64,000 bases of DNA from contig JAFEFC010000033.1 in NCBI GenBank assembly GCA_018240785.1, forward strand, positions 24,996 through 88,995, given 5' to 3'. The notes under the pieces were generated by a model. The model saw only the letters and a program-made list of their open reading frames with translations. It ran no database searches and was not told where the DNA came from. A program made the translations under genes and the position numbers. Source of the DNA: Pseudomonadota bacterium. Lineage in GTDB: Bacteria > Pseudomonadota > Gammaproteobacteria > Burkholderiales > Rhodocyclaceae. Of the stretch, positions 17,378 to 28,287 are shown one piece after another (the first letter of the stretch is position 1; each line of letters starts with the position of its first letter).

Positions 17378-17590
17378 GCGAACTCCTTGAGGGGTATCAA
17401 TTCGACTTCCAAACCACCCGCTGCGGTGGCGCTACTGCGAAGTGTCCGGCCGATCACGCCGCAGCACGCCGCAAATCTGATTCGGTCCATGGCTAAAGCA
17501 AGGACTGGCTGACCGGACCGTCCGTCGGATCAGCCATCGTTCGCTGCCTCAATGATTGCGCTGGCCGCGAGGCGGCGGTCGCGGTGCGCC

Positions 17591-18001
17591 CTAGGGCCGG
17601 CTGGATCTGCCCAAGCTGCCTCGCCCTGGTCCAAGGGCGGCAACTACCAACATGCCGCCGGCAACCGCCATGTTCTTCAAGAACAGCAATTGCTGCATCA
17701 TTTGCTGGTCGGCCGGCAGCGACCAATAGCGGTGGAAGATGAAACTCGCCACCAGGGTGAACGCTGCCAGCGCGAGTGCTGCCCAGCGTGCCATGAAGCC
17801 CGTGGCGATCGCCAGGCCGCCCAGCAGTTCGATCAAGCCGACCAGCACCGCCAATGCGGGCAATGCGGGCAAACCGGCGCTCCCCATGTAGGCGGCAGTG
17901 CCGCCGCTGTTCGTCAACTTGCCGATGCCGGCAAGCACGAACATCAAGGCGAGAAGGATGCGACCTACGACTGTCAGCGGGGTCCTGAGCGAGTCGAGCA
18001 T
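17591..18001 (-). CDS. DoxX family membrane protein
   Basis: A 136-residue protein with four predicted membrane segments. The first (VGRILLALMFVLAGIGKL) and the later GLIELLGGLAIATGF with ALALAAFTLVASFIFH are typical DoxX landmarks. The family contains the thiosulfate:quinone oxidoreductase small subunit, but most bacterial members are uncharacterised and often sit beside oxidoreductases. The ATG at 18001 has a GGAG site; a GTG four codons upstream is an alternative. An FMN reductase gene lies 213 bp downstream on the same strand. Confidence 0.88.
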   Translation of the reverse strand: MLDSLRTPLTVVGRILLALMFVLAGIGKLTNSGGTAAYMGSAGLPALPALAVLVGLIELLGGLAIATGFMARWAALALAAFTLVASFIFHRYWSLPADQQMMQQLLFLKNMAVAGGMLVVAALGPGRGSLGRSSRP

Positions 18002-18303
18002 GGTGTTCTCCACGGTGACGGGGCGCTGCGGAGGGACGGGTTGATCCCCTGTCGGGACTGTCGCGGCGCCACGCTAATCCTGAGAGGCCGTCTTGATTCG
18101 CATTTGCTAAAAAGCGATTTAGGTAGGCAGCATCCGAAAAGCAAGTAGGTACCAAACGGAGGCGTGGGCTGCGCGGAAATTGCTTGGTCGCATCCCCATA
18201 GCCGAGTTTGCACAGGCAGTGCGTGTTTGGCGTCGCGCCAACGCAATCGGGGATCTATGGTTGAACTCTGCAGGCGGGCAAGCGGCACGAGAGGAGAACG
18301 ACC
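18002..18303. other. 302-bp divergent intergenic region
   Basis: The region lies between the divergent DoxX and VOC genes. It has one AT-rich patch near 18090-18125 that probably holds the DoxX promoter. I see no gene or clear operator. Confidence 0.5.
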
Positions 18304-18723
18304 ATGTTGGTTCAACCCTATCTGAACTTCAACGGCTGCTGCGAAGAGGCGCTGGCCTTCTACCAGGCGGCGCTGGGCGCCCAGGTCGAGATGCTGATGC
18401 GCTTTCGCGAAAGCCCCGATGAGCCGCCGCCGGGGATGATCCCGCCCGACTGGGGCGACAAGGTGATGCATGCCAGCGTGCGCATCGGGGATTCGATGGT
18501 GATGGCGTCCGATGGCGGCTGCACCGACAAGCCCGGCTTCGCGGGCTTTTCTTTGACGCTGTCGGTGGCCGATCCAACTGAGGCCGAACGTCGCTTCGCC
18601 GCGCTGGCAGACGGCGGCGAGGTGCGGATGCCACTGGCCGAGACCTTCTTCGCGACCAGCTTCGGCATGGTGGCTGACCGCTTCGGCGTGCAGTGGATGG
18701 TGATCGCGATGAAGGAGGGCTAG
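18304..18723 (+). CDS. VOC (PhnB-like glyoxalase/dioxygenase superfamily) protein
   Basis: A 139-residue protein of the PhnB/YjdN-like VOC type. The start LVQPYLNFNGCCEEALAFYQAALGA is diagnostic: the first beta-alpha unit in this group always reads like a bleomycin-resistance fold with a C/A-EEAxxFY core. GDKVMHASVRIGD and FGMVADRFGVQWMV are the other conserved blocks. Members are small cytoplasmic dimers; most lack a known reaction. An AGGAG site precedes the ATG. No partner gene is adjacent. Confidence 0.9.
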   Translation: MLVQPYLNFNGCCEEALAFYQAALGAQVEMLMRFRESPDEPPPGMIPPDWGDKVMHASVRIGDSMVMASDGGCTDKPGFAGFSLTLSVADPTEAERRFAALADGGEVRMPLAETFFATSFGMVADRFGVQWMVIAMKEG

Positions 18724-18787
18724 CGCAGGGCACGAGCTGACCGCGGGCTGCGGGTGGGGCGTAGCAGCAGCCGCGGCAGGCTTTCCT

Positions 18788-19960
18788 TCAGCGCAAGACG
18801 CATGCGATGCGTTCGGCCGCTTCCAGCAGGCGTTCGCGGCGCGTGGTGTAGGCGATGCGCAGGTGGCGGCGCGGCAGGTGGTCGCCGAAGTCGATGCCCG
18901 GCGTGGCGGCGACGCCGGCTTCCTCGATCAGGCGGCGGGCGAGCGCTTCGGCGTCGTCCGCCAGCGGCGACACGTCGGCGTAGATGTAGAACGCGCCCTG
19001 CGGCTCGGCGGCGATGGTGAAGCCGATGTCGCGCAGCGCCGGCAGCAGGGTGTCGCGCCGCTCGGCGAACTCGTGCCGGCGCGCTTCCAGGATGTCGAGC
19101 GTGGACGGCGCGAAGGCGGCCATTGCCGCGTGCTGGGCGGGCGTCGAAGGGGCGATGAAGAAGTGCTGCGCCAGCTTCTCGATGGTGCGCACATAGCCCT
19201 GCGGCGCGACCAGCCAGCCGAGGCGCCAGCCGGTCATGCCGAAATACTTGGAGAAGCTGTTGACCACGAAGAGGTCGTCGGCGGCGTTGAGCGCCGGTCG
19301 CGACAGCGCGGTGGAGGCGTCGACGCCGTAGGTGAGGCCCTGGTAGATCTCGTCGACCAGCAGCAGGCCGCCGCGCGCGTGGGTGACGCGGTGCAGGGTT
19401 TCGATCTCGTCGCCGGTGAGCAGGGTGCCGGTGGGGTTGGACGGGGTGGCCACCATGAGGCCACGGGTGCGCGCGCGCCAGGCCGCGTCCACCTGGCCGG
19501 GGGTGGGCTGGTAGCGGCGGGCGGCATCGACCGGCAGGCCGCGGGCGACGCCCTCGAAGCTGCGCACCAGGTGGCGGTTGGATGGATAGCCCGGATCGGG
19601 CAGCAGCCATTCGTCGCCCGGGTCGGTGGTGGTGGCCAGCGCCAGCATCAGCGCGCCCGAGGCGCCGGCGGTGACGATGATGCGCTCGGGCGCCACGTCG
19701 GCGCCGAAGCGGTCGCAGTAGAAGCGGGCGATGGCTTCGCGCAGCGCCGGCAGGCCCAGGCCCGAGGTGTAATGCACGTCGCCCGACGCGATGAAGCGGG
19801 TCGCGGCGTTGAGCATGGGCTGGGGCGTGGGAAAGTCGGGCTCGCCGACTTCCATGTGGATGATGTCGCGCCCCTGCGCCTCGAGCTCGCGCGCACGGCG
19901 CAGCAGTTCCATGACGTGGAAGGGCTGGATGTCGGCGGTGCGGCGGGCGAGATGGAGCAT
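18788..19960 (-). CDS. PLP-dependent aminotransferase, class I/II
   Basis: A 390-residue fold-type I aminotransferase. The cofactor lysine is Lys238 in SFSKYFGMTGWRLGW. Other landmarks are the early VGEPDFPTP, the central NPTG (175-178), and DEIYQGL. This set fits the aspartate aminotransferase Ib-like branch, which includes MalY-unrelated AlaT/AspC-like enzymes. The precise amino donor cannot be assigned by eye. It is separated from the upstream pckG gene by a bidirectional-looking terminator and a REP hairpin, so it is likely a separate transcription unit. Confidence 0.9.
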   Translation of the reverse strand: MLHLARRTADIQPFHVMELLRRARELEAQGRDIIHMEVGEPDFPTPQPMLNAATRFIASGDVHYTSGLGLPALREAIARFYCDRFGADVAPERIIVTAGASGALMLALATTTDPGDEWLLPDPGYPSNRHLVRSFEGVARGLPVDAARRYQPTPGQVDAAWRARTRGLMVATPSNPTGTLLTGDEIETLHRVTHARGGLLLVDEIYQGLTYGVDASTALSRPALNAADDLFVVNSFSKYFGMTGWRLGWLVAPQGYVRTIEKLAQHFFIAPSTPAQHAAMAAFAPSTLDILEARRHEFAERRDTLLPALRDIGFTIAAEPQGAFYIYADVSPLADDAEALARRLIEEAGVAATPGIDFGDHLPRRHLRIAYTTRRERLLEAAERIACVLR

Positions 19961-20007
19961 GATGGTGATCCTGGTCTGCGAAGTGCGGAATCGTAGCGCG
20001 GAAAAGG

Positions 20008-20031
20008 AAAAAGCGCCTTGCGGCGCTTTTT
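20008..20031. terminator. Rho-independent terminator after pckG
   Basis: AAAAAGCGCC (20008-20017) and GGCGCTTTTT (20022-20031) form a perfect 10-bp stem around TTGC. A and T runs on both sides let it work in either direction. It lies between pckG and the aminotransferase gene. Confidence 0.85.
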
Positions 20032-20063
20032 GGCGGTCAAACCTGCTCCTGATAAACGGGGTG

Positions 20064-20119
20064 TAGGAGCGCGCTTGAGCGCGATCAGCCCCGGCGAATC
20101 GCGCCCAAGCGCGCTCCTA
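20064..20119. repeat. REP-like paired hairpin (copy 1)
   Basis: The 22-base arm TAGGAGCGCGCTTGAGCGCG plus AT (20064-20085) pairs with 20098-20119 with one mismatch. The spacer is 12 bases. The same unit recurs at 43476-43583. The form (two inverted GTAGGAGCGCGC units after a gene) is that of bacterial REP/BIME elements spread by RAYT transposases. Confidence 0.85.
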
Positions 20120-20177
20120 CGTCGGTTTTCGCAGTGTAGGTGCAGGCCTGGCCGCGATTTCCTTGACCTTCGGGCCG

Positions 20178-22025
<1,848 letters not shown>

Positions 22026-22427
22026 GGGAAATCCTCTCCTCTCTCCACAATTCGGAAGCGAAACCGTTTCCCGTCGGTCGAGCCCGTTACGTCTCGAAGG
22101 CCTTGCGGCCGGCGGGCGGGCGGCGGAATGGCCGGGTTGAGGATGGGGCGCAGCCCGGCGATCCGCACTTCGTCGACCGGTAGCCCTAGGGGTTTACCTC
22201 GATCAGCGAAGCCGCAGGATTATGCCACGCCCGGCCTTGCACGCGCGCGCACCTTTGTCCGGATATCACATGTTTTCACATGGTAATTTACGATTTCATT
22301 ATGTGAGAAATTCTGCAAAGAAGAGTATGCTTTGCGCCCTGAGACCATCGGGCGGCGTTAGTCTATGCGCCGGGCCAGCGGCGGTCCGCGAGGGAAAACC
22401 GCGTCAACGACAGGAGGGACGACCGAC
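22026..22427. other. Divergent control region of pckG and maeB
   Basis: A 402-bp gene-free stretch. The maeB-proximal half (about 22262-22335) is much more AT-rich than its surroundings and contains a direct repeat CACATG-TTTT-CACATG and an inverted pair TCACAT/ATGTGA (22273-22304 region). These are probable promoter and operator elements. I cannot assign the regulator. Confidence 0.55.
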
Positions 22428-24701
<2,274 letters not shown>

Positions 24702-24775
24702 ATCACGCTGCGCCCGCAGGCGCGGTTCTTCGTCCTCACTCCCCTGTGCCATGATGGTTGCAGGGGAGGCGCGGG

Positions 24776-25912
24776 ATGGGGAGCAAGGCGGGGCGGGCGG
24801 CACTGGTACTGACGGGAGGCGGCGCGCGCGCCGCCTATCAGGTCGGCGTGCTGTCTGCGATCCGCGAGATCCGCGGGCGGCAGCCCGGGAATCCCTTCCC
24901 GATCCTGTGCGGGACGTCGGCGGGCGGCATCAACGCCGTCGCGCTGGCGGTGCATTCGGCCAACTTCAATCACGCGGTGCGCCATCTCGCGCGCATCTGG
25001 CGCAATTTCCATGTCGGCCGCGTGTATCGGGTCGATCCGGTCGCGCTGTTCGGCAGTGGCCTGCGCTGGGGGGCGGCGGCCTTCACCGGCTGGCTGGTGC
25101 ACCAGACGCCGCGGTCGCTGCTCGACAATGCCCCGCTGCGCGAGCTGCTCACGCGTGTGCTCGACTACCCTGCCATCGACCTTGCGATCAACGCAGGCTA
25201 TCTGCGGGCAATCAGCGTGACCGCCTCGGGCTATTCCTCGGGCGAGAGCCTGAGCTTCTTCGAGGGCTCGCTCGACATCGAGCCCTGGCACCGCGCACAT
25301 CGCATGGGGGTGCGGGCGCGCCTCGGCGTCGATCACCTGATGGCGACCAGTGCCCTGCCGCTGGTGTTTCCGGCGGTGCGCATCAATCGAGAGTTCTTCG
25401 GCGACGGCTCCATGCGCCAGCTCGCGCCGGTGAGCCCGGCGATCCATCTCGGTGCCGACCGCATCCTGGTGATCGGTGCCGGCCGCCTGGCTGAGGAAGG
25501 GCGGCAGCGCGCCGGCGGCTATCCCTCGCCGGCGCAGATCTCTGGCCATGCGCTTTCCAGCATTTTCCTCGACACGCTGGCGGTCGATCTCGAGCGGCTC
25601 GAGCGCATCAACCAGATCATCGGCTGCCTCAGCGGCGAGCAGCGCGATGCGGCAGCCGGCGGCCTGCGGCGCATCGAGACGCTCGTGATCCTGCCCTCGC
25701 GGCGAATCGACACCATCGCGGCGCAGTACCGGCAGGAGATCCCGCCACTGCTGGCGGCCGTGCTGCGCGGGATCGGCGCGATGCGGCGCGACGGTTCCAC
25801 CTTGTTGTCCTACCTGCTGTTCGAGCCAGGCTTCATCCGCGCGCTGATGGATCTTGGCTACGGCGACGCGATGGCGCGCCGCGACGAAATCGCCGCGTTC
25901 CTCGACCTGTAG
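24776..25912 (+). CDS. Patatin-like phospholipase family protein
   Basis: A 378-residue patatin. It has the oxyanion-hole loop LTGGGARAAYQVGVL near residue 12, nucleophile Ser48 in GTSAGG, and a catalytic Asp in GDGS (about residue 210) with DGS where DGG is usual. The C-terminal half is helical and variable. Such proteins hydrolyse acyl esters of phospholipids or storage lipids. The ATG at 24776 has a GGGGAGG site. It follows maeB by 74 bp on the same strand and may be read through from it. It is not closely similar to the patatin half of the fusion protein at 14429. Confidence 0.88.
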   Translation: MGSKAGRAALVLTGGGARAAYQVGVLSAIREIRGRQPGNPFPILCGTSAGGINAVALAVHSANFNHAVRHLARIWRNFHVGRVYRVDPVALFGSGLRWGAAAFTGWLVHQTPRSLLDNAPLRELLTRVLDYPAIDLAINAGYLRAISVTASGYSSGESLSFFEGSLDIEPWHRAHRMGVRARLGVDHLMATSALPLVFPAVRINREFFGDGSMRQLAPVSPAIHLGADRILVIGAGRLAEEGRQRAGGYPSPAQISGHALSSIFLDTLAVDLERLERINQIIGCLSGEQRDAAAGGLRRIETLVILPSRRIDTIAAQYRQEIPPLLAAVLRGIGAMRRDGSTLLSYLLFEPGFIRALMDLGYGDAMARRDEIAAFLDL

Positions 25913-26023
25913 CACGGCGCTCGCCGCCGCACCCGGCCCGGTGGCCGCCCCCCATTTGTTTGTAAAGATTCGGCCACGTTCTGCCGTTCATGGGAGAATG
26001 GCGACAAGAATTTTCGAAACACC

Positions 26024-26052
26024 TTGAAAAGAACTTGCTATCTGCTTATTTT
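26024..26052 (+). promoter_or_regulatory. Sigma-70 type promoter for the PBP7-like gene
   Basis: TTGAAA (26024-26029) and TATTTT (26047-26052) are separated by exactly 17 bases in a locally AT-rich stretch 74 bp before the ATG at 26126. Both boxes differ from consensus at one or two positions. Confidence 0.6.
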
Positions 26053-26125
26053 GGTTGAGAATTAACACATAGCCTGCTGCGCCGTGTGTCTGCCTTTCCG
26101 CCCGTACTTTCGCTTTCCCGCCGCC

Positions 26126-27313
26126 ATGAAGCCCCGACTTCTCCTTGCCCTTCTTCTTGGCCTGTCCGTCGCGCACACCAGCATCGGCACCGCTGCTGCC
26201 GCAACCGCGTCCCACGCCAACAAATCCACCAAGGCCGCGAGCAATCACGCGCGCGCCGCCGCCAAGACGACAGCCAGGTCGGCCGCGAAGAGCACAGCCA
26301 AGCCCGTCGCCAAGACGGCTGGCCGCAGCACCGAAAAGGCCGCAGTGCGCGTCTCCAAGGTGTCCGAACGCGCCGAGGCACGCCGTGGCGCCAAGGCGCA
26401 CCGGCTCGCCGAGGCCCGCCGCGGCGCGAAAGGTGGCGCGATGCGCGTGTCGCTGCGCCGCGAGCCGGTGGTGGCCAAGGCCGCGCCCGCGCTCGCCGCG
26501 CCGGCGGAACCGTCCTTCAGCGTTGACGCGCACGGCATGCCGCATCTGGGCTCGGCGGCCTTCTACGTCGTGAACCAGCACACCGGCGAGGTGCTGCTCG
26601 AGCGCAACTCCTCCTCCGTATTGCCGATCGCCTCCATCACCAAGCTGATGACGGCAATGGTCGTGCTCGACGGCGGCCAGAGCCTGTCCGAAGAGCTCTC
26701 GATCAGTGATGGCGACATCGACACGTTGAAGGGCACCGGCTCGCGCCTGGTGCTGGGAACGCGCCTGACGCGCGAGCAGTTGCTCAATCTCGCCCTGATG
26801 TCCTCCGAGAACCGCGCGGCGTCGGCCCTCGCACGCAACTATCAGGGCGGCGAGCAGGCGTTCATCCATGCCATGAACGTGAAGGCACGCATGCTGGGCC
26901 TGAGCGACACGCGATTCTACGACAGCACCGGCCTGACGCCGCAGAACGTCTCCAGTCCGCGTGACCTGGCCAAGATGGTGGCGGCGGCGGCCTCCTACCC
27001 GCTGATCCGCGAGTTCTCGACCACGCCCGAGCGCTACGTCGAGATCGGCACGCGCCAGTTGCGCTTCGGCAACACGAATTCGCTGGTGAAGAACCCCGAC
27101 TGGCAGATCGCCGTGCAAAAGACCGGCTACATCAGTGAGGCGGGCCGCTGCCTGGTGATGCAGGCCTGGATCCAGAAGCAGCCGGTGGTGATGGTGCTGA
27201 TGGATTCGAACGGCCGTTACACGCGCACGGCGGATGCGCAGCGCGTGCGCAAGTGGCTCGAGGCCGAGGGCGCGGAGCGTCTTGCTGCCGCGCCGAAGGA
27301 CCGCGCCGGCTGA
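26126..27313 (+). CDS. pbpG: D-alanyl-D-alanine endopeptidase (PBP7/8-like serine peptidase)
   Basis: A 395-residue exported peptidase. A signal peptide covers about residues 1-25. Residues 28-125 are a Lys/Ala/Arg-rich low-complexity stretch. The S11 peptidase domain from about 135 carries Ser170-x-x-Lys173 (SITK), SEN (227-229), and KTG in VQKTGYI. These are the three penicillin-binding motifs. The enzyme should cleave D-Ala-mDAP cross-links in the periplasm. The long basic linker is unusual for the family and might bind peptidoglycan or anionic polymers; that is inference. A hairpin follows the stop codon. Confidence 0.9.
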   Translation: MKPRLLLALLLGLSVAHTSIGTAAAATASHANKSTKAASNHARAAAKTTARSAAKSTAKPVAKTAGRSTEKAAVRVSKVSERAEARRGAKAHRLAEARRGAKGGAMRVSLRREPVVAKAAPALAAPAEPSFSVDAHGMPHLGSAAFYVVNQHTGEVLLERNSSSVLPIASITKLMTAMVVLDGGQSLSEELSISDGDIDTLKGTGSRLVLGTRLTREQLLNLALMSSENRAASALARNYQGGEQAFIHAMNVKARMLGLSDTRFYDSTGLTPQNVSSPRDLAKMVAAAASYPLIREFSTTPERYVEIGTRQLRFGNTNSLVKNPDWQIAVQKTGYISEAGRCLVMQAWIQKQPVVMVLMDSNGRYTRTADAQRVRKWLEAEGAERLAAAPKDRAG

Positions 27314-27332
27314 GCAGCGCGCCAGAGGCGAG

Positions 27333-27352
27333 GAGCCCCGCTTGCGGGGCTC
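27333..27352. terminator. Hairpin between the convergent pbpG-like and iclR-like genes
   Basis: GAGCCCCG (27333-27340) and CGGGGCTC (27345-27352) form an 8-bp stem with a CTTG loop. It sits 20 bp after one stop codon and 20 bp before the end of the next gene. T-runs are absent, so termination strength is uncertain. Confidence 0.55.
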
Positions 27353-27371
27353 TGATCGTGATGTCCTGAGT

Positions 27372-28172
27372 TCAGTGGCGCGCGCCGCTGTAGCCGAGCG
27401 CCTGCGACACTTCGTCGGCCGTCTCGCGCACCAGCGGGGCCCAGTCCGGATTGAAGCGTTCGGACGGCGTCGATAGCGACAGACCGGCGATCAGCTCGCC
27501 ATTGTTGTCGCGGATGCCGGCGGCAATGCAGCGCACACCCGATTCCACTTCGTCGAGGTCGAAGGCGACGCCATGGCGACGTACGCGGTCGAGTTCCTTC
27601 TCGAGCGCGGCGAACGTGGTGATGGACGCCGGTGTGGAGGGCGGCAGGCTGGTGCGCCGTGCATAGTCGCGTACCTGCTCGAGCCCGTCCTCGACCAGGA
27701 ACAGCTTGCCGGTGGCGGTGGTGTGCAGCGGCGCGCGCGCGCCGACGATGTGCACCACGCGCACCGACGAGCGCCCGCTGGAAGTCCGCTCGACATAGAC
27801 GATCTCGTCGCCTGCGCGAATGCCCAGGTTGACGCTTTCCCCGGTGGCCGCATGCAGCTTCAGCATGTAGGGCATCGCCGTGTCACGCAGCGAGATGCGC
27901 GACTTCACCAGGCTGCCGAGCTCGAGCAGACGGATGCCCAGCCGATAGACGCCGGCGTCGGAACGTTCGACGAAACCGCTCTGCGACATCGCACCCAGGA
28001 TGCGGTGCGCGGTCGAAGGGTGCAGCCCGGTTTCGAGCGCCAGTTGCTTTAGCGGCACTGGATCGGCATGCTGCGCCAGGACGTCGAGCAGTTTCATCAT
28101 GCGCTCGATGACCTGGATGGGGTTCTTGCCTTCGCCGGCGGCGGGAGTGGTTTCAGTCTTGGGCGGGGACAC
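27372..28172 (-). CDS. IclR-family transcriptional regulator
   Basis: A 266-residue regulator. The N-terminal winged helix-turn-helix (PLKQLALETGLHPSTAHRIL, about 45-65) is followed by the IclR effector domain. The latter contains the usual GESVNLGIRAGDEIVYVER, ARAPLHTTATGK, and AAGIRDNNGELIAGLSLS blocks. The start is a GTG at 28170-28172 with an AAGG site; family members often begin 15-20 residues before the helix-turn-helix, so a shorter start is possible. It diverges from the Mrp antiporter operon, 115 bp away, but IclR proteins usually control carbon metabolism, so that target is not certain. Confidence 0.9.
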   Translation of the reverse strand: MSPPKTETTPAAGEGKNPIQVIERMMKLLDVLAQHADPVPLKQLALETGLHPSTAHRILGAMSQSGFVERSDAGVYRLGIRLLELGSLVKSRISLRDTAMPYMLKLHAATGESVNLGIRAGDEIVYVERTSSGRSSVRVVHIVGARAPLHTTATGKLFLVEDGLEQVRDYARRTSLPPSTPASITTFAALEKELDRVRRHGVAFDLDEVESGVRCIAAGIRDNNGELIAGLSLSTPSERFNPDWAPLVRETADEVSQALGYSGARH

Positions 28173-28287
28173 TTCGGCCTTGCAATTGATGTTGCGATGG
28201 GGTGCGGTACTGGGGTGAATGGTAACCCCGTCGCCTCATTTCGCCTAGTGAAATGAACTTCCAGTCCACGGTGCGCCCCGACTGCCG

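Noticed and set aside
17493-18155. A 220-codon frame overlapping the DoxX gene on the same strand
   Set aside because: The DoxX frame has clear membrane segments and a ribosome site; the overlapping frame has neither.
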